Source: Paenibacillus artemisiicola
Lineage (GTDB): Bacteria; Bacillota; Bacilli; Paenibacillales; Paenibacillaceae
Assembly: GCF_017652985.1 (NCBI RefSeq)
Contig: NZ_JAGGDJ010000033.1
Span: forward strand, 1-62,052
Reading direction: 5' to 3'
Length of the DNA: 62,052 bases
Part shown: positions 1-8,231 of the stretch, piece by piece
Numbering within the stretch: the stretch's first letter is position 1
Layout: each line of letters starts with the position of its first letter
Position numbers and translations under genes: made by a program
The notes under the pieces: model-generated
What the model saw: the letters and a program-made list of their open reading frames with translations, nothing else
Told to the model about the DNA's origin: nothing
The model's database searches: none

Positions 1-715
1 GGGTGCCGACGTCGACGACCGTCGGCACGGGCAGCGGCGCTTCGCCCGCCGCCGCGGGCCACAGCCGGTCGGCCGCCTCCAGCACGGCCTCCACGAGCAG
101 CTCCGTCTCCGGCCGCGGAATGAGCACGGCCGGCGACACCGCGAACGGCAAGCCGTAGAACCACTGCTCGCCGATCAGATACTGCACCGGCTCGCCCGCC
201 GCTTTGCGCTTCAGCAGCGCCTGCAGCCGCTCCCAGTGCTCCGCCGGGAACGGTTCGTTCCAATCGCGCAGCAGCTGCGCCCGCTCCAGGCCGAGCACGT
301 GCAGCACGAGCAGCTCCGCGTTGTTCCGCGGCTCCAGAAGGCTGCGCTCCCGGAGCTTCTCCGCCGCGGACCGGCAGACCTCCCCTATCGTGAACGACGA
401 CAGCGGTTTGAACATCGTCCAACCGGCGCCCTCCGGCAGGTTCTTCGGCGGAGAGCCGGACTCATCGGCGCTTGCGTCCGCTGCCGAAGGCACCGCGCCC
501 GCCACCCGTTGATCCGGTTCCGGTTCATGATGGCGTGCTTGTCCGCTTTCCGAGTCGCGCCGGTCCGCTTGCCCGTCTTCCGCTAGGCGCTCCCGCTCCC
601 GCGCGTCTCCCAGGCCCGGAGGCCGTTCTTCTTGACCGGCTCCCCGAGCCCGCTCTGCTCCCGCGTCTTCCGGTCCGCTCGACCCCTTGGCCGCCCGCTG
701 TTCCCGCTCCGCCAT
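1..715 (-). CDS. prmC: PrmC, release factor glutamine methyltransferase (partial, 3' end off window)
   Basis: The enzyme transfers a methyl group from SAM to the glutamine of the GGQ motif in peptide release factors. From about residue 101 the reading is a normal PrmC: MFKPLSSFTIGEV, the linker AGEPVQYLIG, then VLIPRPETE, and VVDVGT (start of SAM motif I) at the left edge. The catalytic NPPY lies outside the window. It follows prfA in the same direction, the usual arrangement. The frame stays open upstream of position 415 to an ATG at 715 (MAEREQRAAKG), giving a charged, low-complexity extension of about 100 residues. The start could be 715 or 415; neither has a textbook ribosome site. Family assignment is secure, the start is not. 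Confidence 0.88.
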   Translation of the reverse strand, partial: MAEREQRAAKGSSGPEDAGAERARGAGQEERPPGLGDARERERLAEDGQADRRDSESGQARHHEPEPDQRVAGAVPSAADASADESGSPPKNLPEGAGWTMFKPLSSFTIGEVCRSAAEKLRERSLLEPRNNAELLVLHVLGLERAQLLRDWNEPFPAEHWERLQALLKRKAAGEPVQYLIGEQWFYGLPFAVSPAVLIPRPETELLVEAVLEAADRLWPAAAGEAPLPVPTVVDVGT

Positions 716-781
716 ATCCTGTTCGCCCCTTTCCGTGCTTGCTCTTTCCGTTCCCATTCTACGCGCCGCCGTCCAAGCGGC

Positions 782-812
782 AAAAACGGGAGCGCCGTTA
801 GGCAGCTCCCGT
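782..812 (-). terminator. Intrinsic terminator after prfA
   Basis: On the minus strand the arms ACGGGAGC and GCTCCCGT enclose an 11-base loop and are followed by a T-run. It sits 27 bases past the prfA stop and before prmC, so prmC is either expressed by read-through or from its own promoter. Confidence 0.7.
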
Positions 813-838
813 CCGTTCGAATCCCTGATCGCCCGCGC

Positions 839-1918
839 TTACGCGAGGTTTTCCCGCTCCATCAATTCCGTCCGCTCCGTGAGCGTCAGGGCGTTGATGA
901 TTTCCTCCATGTCGCCGTTCAGCACGGAATCGAGCTTGTGCAGCGTCAGGCCGATGCGGTGGTCGGTCACCCGGCTCTGCGGGTAGTTGTACGTGCGGAT
1001 CCGCTCGCTGCGGTCGCCCGTGCCGACCTTGCTCTTGCGCTCGCCGGCGTACTTCGCTTCTTCCTCTTGGCGCTTCATATCCGAGATGCGGGCGCGAAGC
1101 ACTTGCAGCGCCTTGGCCTTGTTCTCGTTCTGGGACTTGCCGTCCTGGCACTGCGCCATGATGCCCGTCGGCACGTGCAGCACGCGCACGGCGGATTTCG
1201 TCGTGTTGACGGACTGGCCGCCCGCGCCGCTCGAGCAGTACGTGTCGACGCGGATGTCTTTGTCGAGAATCTCGACCTCGACCTCTTCGACCTCCGGCAT
1301 GACGGCCACCGTCGACGTGGACGTGTGGATCCGGCCGCCGGATTCCGTCACCGGAATGCGCTGCACGCGGTGAGCGCCGCTCTCGTATTTCAGCTTGCTG
1401 TACGCGCCTTTGCCCGTCACCATAAAGATGACCTCCTTGAAGCCGCCGAGATCGCTCTCGTTGGACTCCATCAGCTCCACGCGCCAGCCTTGGGCGTCCG
1501 CGAACTTCATGTACATGCGGTACAGATCCGACGCGAACAGCGCCGCTTCGTCGCCCCCGGCCGCGCCGCGGATCTCGACGATGACGTTCTTGTCGTCGTT
1601 CGGGTCCTTCGGCAGCAGGAGCACTTGAATCTCGGCTTCCAGCTCCGTCCGGCGCTCGCTCAGCTCGTCGATCTCCATCTTGACCATTTCGCGCATGTCG
1701 TCGTCGAGCTTCTCGTTCTGCATGACCTTCGCGTCTTCGAGCTGCTCGGTTACTTGCTTGTATTCGTTATATGCCGCGTAAACGGGCTGCAAATCGGACT
1801 GCTCCTTGGAGTAGTCGCGAAGTTTCTTCGGATCGCTGGCCACGTCCGGATCGCACAACAGCTCGCTCAGCTTCTCGTACCGGTCGGCGAGTGCCTGTAA
1901 ACGGTCCAACACTGTCAT
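839..1918 (-). CDS. prfA: Peptide chain release factor 1
   Basis: RF1 reads UAA and UAG and triggers peptidyl-tRNA hydrolysis on the ribosome. The 359-residue length is normal. The decoding segment reads RIPVTESGGRIHTSTSTVAV, which is typical of RF1 (PVT in place of the common PAT tripeptide). The catalytic GGQ lies in AGGQSVNTTKSAVR. The ATG at 1918 begins MTVLDRLQALADRYEKL, the standard RF1 N-terminus. A GGTGAAT sequence just upstream can serve as ribosome site. The product is the substrate of the neighbouring PrmC. Confidence 0.97.
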   Translation of the reverse strand: MTVLDRLQALADRYEKLSELLCDPDVASDPKKLRDYSKEQSDLQPVYAAYNEYKQVTEQLEDAKVMQNEKLDDDMREMVKMEIDELSERRTELEAEIQVLLLPKDPNDDKNVIVEIRGAAGGDEAALFASDLYRMYMKFADAQGWRVELMESNESDLGGFKEVIFMVTGKGAYSKLKYESGAHRVQRIPVTESGGRIHTSTSTVAVMPEVEEVEVEILDKDIRVDTYCSSGAGGQSVNTTKSAVRVLHVPTGIMAQCQDGKSQNENKAKALQVLRARISDMKRQEEEAKYAGERKSKVGTGDRSERIRTYNYPQSRVTDHRIGLTLHKLDSVLNGDMEEIINALTLTERTELMERENLA

Positions 1919-2045
1919 TCACCTCAATAAATGGTTTTTAGAATAAAATCCAAACCTTCGTCTTCTTCTTAGTATATCATATCGCGCGGCATTCCATAAA
2001 CGTGACAATTCTGGATGACCGGCATTCACGCGGGCGTCCACGCCG

Positions 2046-2074
2046 AAAAGGACCCGGCTGCCCGAGTCCTTCTT
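2046..2074 (-). terminator. Intrinsic terminator after ychF
   Basis: On the minus strand, AAGGACTCGGG pairs with CCGGGTCCTT around a short loop and runs into TTTT. It lies just past the ychF stop codon. Confidence 0.6.
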
Positions 2075-2085
2075 CCCCGTATCCG

Positions 2086-3186
2086 CTAAACGTTGAAACG
2101 GAAATGCATGACGTCGCCGTCCTGCACGACGTATTCTTTGCCTTCGAGACGCAGCTGGCCGCGCTCCTTGGCCGCGTTCATCGAGCCGGCCGCGACGAGA
2201 TCGTCGTAGGAGACGACCTCCGCGCGGATGAAGCCGCGCTCGAAGTCGGTATGGATGACGCCCGCCGCCTGCGGCGCCTTCATGCCTTGGCGGATCGTCC
2301 AGGCGCGCACTTCCTGCACGCCGGCCGTGAAGTACGTGTACAGGCCGAGCAGCTTGTAAGCCGCGCGGATCAACCGGTTCAGGCCGGACTCCGTCAGGCC
2401 GAGCTCCTGCAGGAACATCTCCTGCTCCTCGCCTTCGAGCTCCGCGATCTCCGACTCCACCTTCGCGCTGATCGGCACGACTTCCGCGCCCTCCGCCTTC
2501 GCGAACTCGCGCACGAGCTCGACGAAGCCGTTGCCCTCGGAATTCGCCGCTTCGGCTTCGCTGACGTTCGCCGCGTACAGCACCGGCTTCATCGTGAGCA
2601 GGTGCAGGTCGCGGATCACGAGCTTCTCCTCGTCCGACAGCTCGATGCTGCGCGCCGGCATGTCGTTGTAGAGCGCTTCTTTGACGCGCTCCAGCGTCTC
2701 GACCTCGAGGGCGACCTTCTTGTCGCCGCCCTTGAGGTTTTTGCGGGAACGCTCGATCTTGCGGTCGACGGAATCGATGTCCGCCAGGATCAGCTCCAGG
2801 TTGATCGTGTTGATATCGCCGATCGGGTCCACCTTGCCCGAGACGTGCGTGATATTCTCGTCCTGGAAGCAGCGAACCACGTGCACGATGGCGTCGACCT
2901 CGCGGATATGCGCCAGGAACTTGTTGCCGAGCCCCTCGCCCTTGCTCGCGCCCTTGACGATGCCCGCGATGTCGATGAATTCGAAAGCGGTCGGCACCGT
3001 GCGGTTCGGCACGACCAGCTCCGTCAATTTATCCAAACGCTCGTCCGGCACTTCGACGACGCCGACGTTCGGGTCGATCGTGCAGAACGGATAGTTCGCG
3101 GACTCCGCGCCCGCTTGCGTGATTGCGTTAAACAGCGTCGATTTGCCCACGTTCGGCAAGCCGACGATTCCAGCCTTCAAAGCCAT
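2086..3186 (-). CDS. ychF: Redox-regulated ATPase YchF (Obg family)
   Basis: YchF is a ribosome-associated P-loop NTPase that prefers ATP. The start is the ATG at 3186 (MALKAGIVGLPNVGKSTLFNAITQ), giving 366 residues, the normal family length; the frame is open further upstream but without homology. The P-loop is GLPNVGKST. The specificity motif reads NVSE in place of the NKxD of true GTPases, the hallmark of YchF. The protein ends in the TGS domain (VIHTDFERGFIRAEV, then GKEYVVQDGDVMHFRFNV). It is followed by its own terminator. Confidence 0.97.
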   Translation of the reverse strand: MALKAGIVGLPNVGKSTLFNAITQAGAESANYPFCTIDPNVGVVEVPDERLDKLTELVVPNRTVPTAFEFIDIAGIVKGASKGEGLGNKFLAHIREVDAIVHVVRCFQDENITHVSGKVDPIGDINTINLELILADIDSVDRKIERSRKNLKGGDKKVALEVETLERVKEALYNDMPARSIELSDEEKLVIRDLHLLTMKPVLYAANVSEAEAANSEGNGFVELVREFAKAEGAEVVPISAKVESEIAELEGEEQEMFLQELGLTESGLNRLIRAAYKLLGLYTYFTAGVQEVRAWTIRQGMKAPQAAGVIHTDFERGFIRAEVVSYDDLVAAGSMNAAKERGQLRLEGKEYVVQDGDVMHFRFNV

Positions 3187-3311
3187 TGCCGTACACCCCT
3201 GTTCCGTAATAAACAATCTCACGCCATTATACCCGATGCGCCGCGGGATTGAAAGGTTGTTTGCCCCGATGCGCGCGGCGGGACGGCCGGAACTTTCCGC
3301 CAGCGGGCGGC

Positions 3312-4037
3312 CTACATCGCCGGGAACGACAGGAACGTCATCAGCGCCGCGTAGGCCGCGATCGCGCAGCCCGCGAAGGCGAACCGGCGGCTCCTGGGAA
3401 CGCCGGCCAGTTCCATGCCGGCCGCGACGTTCGTCGCCAGCGCCGTCAGCAGCGCGACGGCGAGGATGAAGAAGGAGATGCGCAGGTCGGCGAACGCCAA
3501 CAGGCCCGCCGCGACGAAAGCGACGGCGAACAGGTACTGCGAGCCGCCGATGACGGTCAGCAGCGCCCGGAGCGGCGGTCTGCGCGCGCCCAGCCAGCTG
3601 CCCGCGAGCCACAGCGCGAGGAAGAGGGATACGAGCGAGATCAAGGCCAACCGGAACAGCTTGCCCGTGAGCAGCGATCGGATCGCGCCCGAGGCCCCGG
3701 TCATATCCGCCAGACCGGCGAAGCCGCCGAACAGCCCGTCCAGCATCGCTTCGATTCTCGTCCCGGCCATCCAGCCCCACAGGAGGAAGCCGAGCATCGC
3801 CGCCGCAAGGCCGGCCGCGCCGTAGATCCAGTCCCTGCCCGGCTCGAGCTCTTCGGCCAGCTGCGGGTTGCGGAGCAGCTCCAGCATTCGCCGGTAATCC
3901 GTCCGCTTGGCGGCCCCGACGGCCGCTTTCCAGCCGCCGCCGTCCTGCCGGGCGGGCTTGTCGAAGCCCGACGTCTCCGCGCAGACATGCGCATCGCCGT
4001 CGTAAAAGGGTTGTCCGCAAAACATGCAATGGTTCAT
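3312..4037 (-). CDS. Zinc-ribbon multi-pass membrane protein, unknown function
   Basis: I do not recognise the family. The 241-residue product begins MNHCMFCGQPFYDGDAHVC, a CxxC plus a later cysteine that looks like a short zinc ribbon. From about residue 75 onward there are five or six hydrophobic segments typical of an integral membrane protein. The ATG at 4037 has a GGGAGG site 10 bases upstream. It lies between ychF and a divergent small gene with no obvious functional link. A role in sensing or membrane transport would be a guess. Confidence 0.75.
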   Translation of the reverse strand: MNHCMFCGQPFYDGDAHVCAETSGFDKPARQDGGGWKAAVGAAKRTDYRRMLELLRNPQLAEELEPGRDWIYGAAGLAAAMLGFLLWGWMAGTRIEAMLDGLFGGFAGLADMTGASGAIRSLLTGKLFRLALISLVSLFLALWLAGSWLGARRPPLRALLTVIGGSQYLFAVAFVAAGLLAFADLRISFFILAVALLTALATNVAAGMELAGVPRSRRFAFAGCAIAAYAALMTFLSFPAM

Positions 4038-4268
4038 GGTCCGAAAGCCTCCCGATATCGTCGATCATCGTTTCCGAATGCCATAAATAGACATATTAGC
4101 CCAGTATATCGGATCAAGAATGTCGAAAGTTGTCGCAATGGGGGATTTAACGGAAATTTAAAATCGCCGCCGGTTCCGGCGATCGCCCGTATCCATGTAC
4201 CGCCCTGCGGCGGTTCGCATGGCCCGGCCGCCGGGCGCGCATACTACGTCTTGGAGGTGATCGTCGCC

Positions 4269-4415
4269 ATGGAAAACAAAACGCACGAAGGCAACTACAA
4301 GGGCACGACGCACATGAAGGCGAAAAACCAGGACATGGCTTTCGTCAACGACGTTCTCGAGGACGCCAAGTCCGTCACCAATTACAGCAGCGTGAAGAAG
4401 AAAACGGACAAGTAA
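4269..4415 (+). CDS. Small hypothetical protein, 48 residues
   Basis: A strong ribosome site, GGAGGTGA at 4253-4260, sits 8 bases before the ATG. The product is polar and charged (starts MENKTHEGNYKGTTHM, ends SSVKKKTDK), with no membrane segment or cysteine. It is followed by a perfect terminator at 4534, so it looks like a free-standing transcription unit. I do not recognise the family. Similar short, lysine-rich proteins occur in spore formers, but a spore role is only an inference. Confidence 0.65.
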   Translation: MENKTHEGNYKGTTHMKAKNQDMAFVNDVLEDAKSVTNYSSVKKKTDK

Positions 4416-4533
4416 ACGCTGAAGCGGCGGCCGGCATGAGCCGATACCGGCCGGAGGCCCGCAGCCGGGCGGCTTCGTTCGGCACGCGCACGAACGTGCC
4501 GCCTGCGCGCCGTCTCCGGCGCGGCGCGCTCGA

Positions 4534-4570
4534 AAAAGGTGCCTTCCCGCTTCCGCGGGAGGCACCTTTC
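4534..4570. terminator. Bidirectional intrinsic terminator
   Basis: AAAGGTGCC pairs with GGCACCTTT, and inside these TCCCGC pairs with GCGGGA. The stem is flanked by A- and T-runs on both sides. It lies downstream of the small gene at 4269. Confidence 0.75.
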
Positions 4571-4673
4571 GCCGTTTATCCATTCCCTCGTCTTTTTATT
4601 GCCGTTCATGGCTTCCGCTCGCCGCTCCTAAGCGCGGCTTTTATTCGCAGCTCTTATTCGCAGCCTCTACTCT

Positions 4674-4842
4674 AATCGAAGCCTCTGATTAAAATCTCTA
4701 ATTGAAGCCTCTGATTGAAGCCTCTAGGGTTGAAGCCTCTAGGGTTGAAGCCTCTAAGTTGAAGCCTCTATTCGCAATCTCTGTTCGAAACTATTCACGC
4801 TTCTTTTCACGGTTCCTGTCCGCGCCTTTATCGCGGCTTCTA
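4674..4842. repeat. Degenerate 14-15 bp tandem repeats abutting the MerR stop codon
   Basis: About seven copies of a unit like TTGAAGCCTCTAGG lie between 4674 and 4770. More diverged copies run on toward the stop codon at 4840. On the minus strand, the last bases of the regulator gene (GGCGAATAGA) recur as GTGAATAG, GCGAATAGAGGC and GCGAATAA. The region carries no gene. Confidence 0.65.
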
Positions 4843-5610
4843 TTCGCCGGCATCCGCGCCGGTATAGATCCGAATCGCGTCGCGCAGAAATTCCGCCGTG
4901 CCCGGCTGCTTGGCGTCATAATACGCCTTGAAGCGGTCGTCGTCCACGTACATTTGGGCCAGATTGGCGTGCGCCTCCTTGCTGTAGCCGTCCCAGTGGA
5001 ACGTCAGCCACTGCCGGTGCAGGTCCGCCGCCTTCTGGGCGAGCGCGCCCGCCGGATCGCCCGCCGCGAACGCTTCCGCGAGCGTGTCCGTCACTTCCTG
5101 CGTCAGCCGGTTCACCTCTTCGTGCTGCTCCCGCGTCATGCCTTTCAGCTTCGCGTTCGAGCGGTTCACGGCGTCGTCGCCGTATTTCTCCCGCGCTTCC
5201 TTGCCGTATTTCCGTTCGTTCTCGTCGATCATCCGCTGCTTGAAGCCTTCGAACTTCTCCTGATCACTCATGTCCGTTCCTCCTTCGGCCGATGCGATCG
5301 TCTTCTCCACGTTCGCAATGAGCGCATCGAGCCGGTTTCGTTTATCGAGAAGCTGTTCCCGATGCCGTCGCAGGGCCGCCGCGCCGTCGAACGACGGATC
5401 GTTCACGATCGCCTTGATGCTGTCCAGATTGACGCCGAGCTCGCGGTAAAACAAGATCTGCTGCAGCTTGTCGACCTCCGCCTGGCCGTATATCCGGTAC
5501 CCCGACGAGTTCGTCCTGGCCGGCTTCAGGATGCCGATCTCGTCGTAAAACCGCAGCGTCCGCGTGCTGACGCCCGCGAGCCTGCCCAGCTTTTGCACGG
5601 TGTATTCCAT
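4840..5610 (-). CDS. MerR-family regulator with TipAS domain (TipAL-like)
   Basis: A DNA-binding activator of 256 residues. The MerR helix-turn-helix is at residues 2-70 (YTVQKLGRLAGVSTRTLRFYDEIGIL), followed by a coiled-coil dimerisation helix. The C-terminal TipAS domain spans about residues 115-250; in Streptomyces this domain traps thiopeptide antibiotics. The ATG at 5610 is chosen because GGGAGG lies 7 bases upstream; an ATG eight codons earlier lacks a site. The promoter immediately upstream has a 19-bp spacer, typical of MerR autoregulation. No transporter adjoins it. The ligand is unknown. Confidence 0.92.
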   Translation of the reverse strand: MEYTVQKLGRLAGVSTRTLRFYDEIGILKPARTNSSGYRIYGQAEVDKLQQILFYRELGVNLDSIKAIVNDPSFDGAAALRRHREQLLDKRNRLDALIANVEKTIASAEGGTDMSDQEKFEGFKQRMIDENERKYGKEAREKYGDDAVNRSNAKLKGMTREQHEEVNRLTQEVTDTLAEAFAAGDPAGALAQKAADLHRQWLTFHWDGYSKEAHANLAQMYVDDDRFKAYYDAKQPGTAEFLRDAIRIYTGADAGE

Positions 5611-5632
5611 GTTCTCGCCTCCCGACACCTTC

Positions 5633-5663
5633 ACTCTACACCTTTACGCAACGTGAATGTCAA
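5633..5663 (-). promoter_or_regulatory. MerR-type promoter with 19-bp spacer
   Basis: On the minus strand, TTGACA (5658-5663) and TAGAGT (5633-5638) are separated by 19 bases. The spacer holds an imperfect dyad CAC-TT-N5-AA-GTG. Overlong spacers of 19-20 bp with an internal dyad are the hallmark of promoters remodelled by MerR proteins. Confidence 0.7.
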
Positions 5664-5723
5664 ACGCGTTTCGCGCGGAAATGTTTCTCTTTTCCGCTAT
5701 GGCCGCGAATGCCGCCGGACAAC

Positions 5724-5753
5724 GAAAAGCCCGGCGCATCGCCGCGCCGGGCT
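5724..5753 (-). terminator. Intrinsic terminator after the molybdopterin oxidoreductase gene
   Basis: AGCCCGGCGC and GCGCCGGGCT form a perfect 10-bp stem around six bases. The minus strand continues TTTTCG. It lies about 35 bases past the stop at 5789. Confidence 0.7.
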
Positions 5754-5788
5754 CTTGACATCCTTGCAACGCCGTCGCTCGCTTCGCC

Positions 5789-7030
5789 CTACACCCAAGC
5801 GTCGTTCGAGTAGCCGCGCTGCTCCCAGTAGCCGATATGATCGCCGTCGATCAGCTCGATGCGGTTCAGCCACTTCACGGACTTGTACGCGTACATCTTC
5901 GGCACGACGAGCCGGACAGGCCCGCCGAGATCGCTCGGAATCGGCTTGCCGTCATGCATGACCGCGACGAGGACGTCGTCCATGCTCGCCTGATCCAGCG
6001 TCAGCGCGTCCGTGTACACCCCGTCGCCGGAGTAGAACTTGACCGTCTTCGCGCCCGGCTTCACGCCCGCCAGCTGCAGAAAATCCTTCAGCTTGATGCC
6101 TTCCCACGTGTTGCCGTAGACCGACCAGCCCGTCACGCAGTGGAAATCGCTCACCTGCACCTGGCGCTTCAGGGCCACGAACTGCTCCCAGTTCCACTGC
6201 TGCTTGCGCTCCACCAGCCCGTCGATCGTGAACGAGAAGGTCGTATTATCGAAATGCGGAATCGGCGTCACCGTGTATATGCGGAATTCGCCCTTGCTCC
6301 CGCCTCCGATCGGCGGGCTCGAGGCGGGCAGCGGCGCCGGCGCAGGGAACAGCTTGTTGGCGTCCGTCGCGACCGCTTCCTCATAATTCGTGCCGGCGCT
6401 CAGCTGGCCGCCGAGCCACTTCAGGAAGGACGGGCCGATCGCGATCGCGATGCCGGCGCCCACCGCCGTCTTGATGAACGTCGCGCGCGACATGACGGCG
6501 GCGGGCTGCGCCGCGGGATGCACGCCGCCCGCCATGGTTTCGCCCTCCCGCCCCGTCTTGACCGTGCGGCGATGCGGCTCCTTGAGCCATTTCAACCGCG
6601 TGACGGAATGATAGATGATGTACGGCAGGCCGACCCATGTCAGCAGGTCGTGAATCCATAGCGCATTGCCCGCTGCGCGCGGTCCGACGAGCCGGAACTG
6701 CCACAACACCAGCCCCGAGAGCAGCCAGCCGACGAGCAGCGCCAGCACGATGACGACATTGGCCCGCTGCGCCGTCTTGCCCCGCAGCTGCTTCCAATGC
6801 TTGCCCGCCAGCAGCAAATAATAGACCACCGGGACGAGCGACGCGAGGCCCACGATAATATGGACGTACCGGATGAGCACGCGGCCCTCCCCCAAGATGC
6901 CCCGCCACAGCCCCTGGAACAGAATCAGCCCCGTGAACGTCAGCACGACGACGATCCAGCCGTTCCACGTATGCAGGCCCGCCAGCTTCCGCCCGTAGCC
7001 CTTTCTCACCTTCTTCAGCCATTCCGCCAT
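5789..7030 (-). CDS. Cytochrome b-like membrane domain fused to a molybdopterin oxidoreductase (YedZ/YedY-like fusion)
   Basis: The 413-residue product joins two functions. Residues 1-150 hold four membrane helices with histidines suited to b-type heme (GLHTWNGW, YVHIIVG, WIHDLL, IIYHSV). After a linker and a hydrophobic segment (FIKTAVGAGIAIAIG), residues 240-413 form a sulfite-oxidase-type molybdopterin domain, with the Mo-ligand cysteine in DFHCVTGWSVYGNTWEG. This is a one-chain counterpart of the MsrP/MsrQ pair that repairs oxidised methionine; the real substrate is unknown. AAGGAGG lies 8 bases before the ATG at 7030. It follows the sensor kinase gene by 40 bases, probably in one operon. 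Confidence 0.85.
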   Translation of the reverse strand: MAEWLKKVRKGYGRKLAGLHTWNGWIVVVLTFTGLILFQGLWRGILGEGRVLIRYVHIIVGLASLVPVVYYLLLAGKHWKQLRGKTAQRANVVIVLALLVGWLLSGLVLWQFRLVGPRAAGNALWIHDLLTWVGLPYIIYHSVTRLKWLKEPHRRTVKTGREGETMAGGVHPAAQPAAVMSRATFIKTAVGAGIAIAIGPSFLKWLGGQLSAGTNYEEAVATDANKLFPAPAPLPASSPPIGGGSKGEFRIYTVTPIPHFDNTTFSFTIDGLVERKQQWNWEQFVALKRQVQVSDFHCVTGWSVYGNTWEGIKLKDFLQLAGVKPGAKTVKFYSGDGVYTDALTLDQASMDDVLVAVMHDGKPIPSDLGGPVRLVVPKMYAYKSVKWLNRIELIDGDHIGYWEQRGYSNDAWV

Positions 7031-7070
7031 GGGATCGGCCTCCTTTTCACGAGCATGCGCATCCAATGAA

Positions 7071-8231
7071 TTAAACGTTCGTTCCCGCGATTTCGGTTCG
7101 AGCCTTTCGCGCGTCCGCGCGCGCGCCGCCCGCCGGATCGCCGCGGCCGGCCGGCACCGTGAACCAGAACGCGCTGCCCGGTCCCGCCCCCGCTTCCGGA
7201 GCGGCGGCGTCCCCGCGCTGGACGCCGATGCGGCCGCCGGCCTGCTCCGCGAGCGACTTGGCGATCGCGAGGCCGAGCCCCGCGCCCCCGCCGTCTCGGC
7301 CGCGCGCGCGGTCCGCGCGGTAGAACCGCTCGAAGATCCGCTCGCGGTCCGCTTCCCGCACGCCCGCGCCTTCGTCGGCGACGCTCACGCGCACCATGCC
7401 CCCGTCGGCCGGCTCCCCCGCGATGCGGATCAAGCCGCCCGCGGGGGAGTGCCGAACCGCGTTCTCGAGCAGGTTTTGCAGGATCCGCGCCAGCGATTCC
7501 GAAGCGAGGCCGCAGACGAGCGGCACGTCCGGCAGCGACACGCGCAGTCTTAGCCCTCTCGCGTCGAGCGACGGCGCGAAGCGCGGGAGCAGCTCCACGA
7601 GCACGTCCTCGAGGACGCACGGAACGGAATCGGTCCGCGCCATGTCCGCCAGCGATTCGGGCAGGGGCCGCTTCGCGGCGTCCAGCGTGCTGATCTCGAA
7701 CAATTGGCGGATCAGCGTCCCGAGCCGGATGCTCTCGCCGCGGATCGTCGCCATGTAGCGGCGCTTCGTCGGCTCATCCGGCACGATATCGTCCTCCAGC
7801 GCCTCCGCGTAGGCCTGCAGCGACGCGAGCGGCGTGCGCAGGTCGTGCGCCAGGTTCGCGACGAGCTCGCGCCGTGCCGCCTCCGCCGCCTGCAGCTGCC
7901 GGAAGCTCGCCTCCAGCCGGCCGCCCATCTCGTTGAACTGCCCGGCGAGCGTCTTCAGCTCCGCCGGCCCGACGAGCGGCACCCGCGCGCCGAGATCGCC
8001 GTCCGCGATGCGCGCCGAGCCCTCGCCGACCTGCCGGACGGCCGCCTCGACCGGCCGCACGAGCAGGAAATGCAGCAGCGCGGACAGCAGCCCCGCGCCG
8101 AGCGAGGCGAGCGTAAGCCAGATCAGCTGCCGCTCCGACAGCAGCATGTATTGATACAAACAGACGAGAATGACGACGATCAGCAGAAGGCTCACCGCGT
8201 TGGCAAGCAGCAAATACACGCGCAGCCTCAT
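7071..8231 (-). CDS. Two-component sensor histidine kinase
   Basis: A 386-residue membrane kinase. Residues 1-70 contain two membrane segments with almost no extracellular loop (YLLLANAVSLLLIVVILVCL, then LTLASLGAGLLSALLHFLLV). A HAMP domain follows, then the phospho-acceptor histidine in LVANLAHDLRTPLASLQAY, then the HATPase domain with N-box and GAGLGLAIAKSLAEQ. The missing sensor loop suggests intramembrane sensing. The ATG at 8231 overlaps the regulator stop by four bases (ATGA), so the two are translationally coupled. The oxidoreductase downstream is the likely partner or target. Confidence 0.92.
   Translation of the reverse strand: MRLRVYLLLANAVSLLLIVVILVCLYQYMLLSERQLIWLTLASLGAGLLSALLHFLLVRPVEAAVRQVGEGSARIADGDLGARVPLVGPAELKTLAGQFNEMGGRLEASFRQLQAAEAARRELVANLAHDLRTPLASLQAYAEALEDDIVPDEPTKRRYMATIRGESIRLGTLIRQLFEISTLDAAKRPLPESLADMARTDSVPCVLEDVLVELLPRFAPSLDARGLRLRVSLPDVPLVCGLASESLARILQNLLENAVRHSPAGGLIRIAGEPADGGMVRVSVADEGAGVREADRERIFERFYRADRARGRDGGGAGLGLAIAKSLAEQAGGRIGVQRGDAAAPEAGAGPGSAFWFTVPAGRGDPAGGARADARKARTEIAGTNV

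Noticed and set aside
583..783. Minus-strand 66-residue frame upstream of prmC
   Set aside because: It overlaps the prmC extension in another frame and shows no family features.
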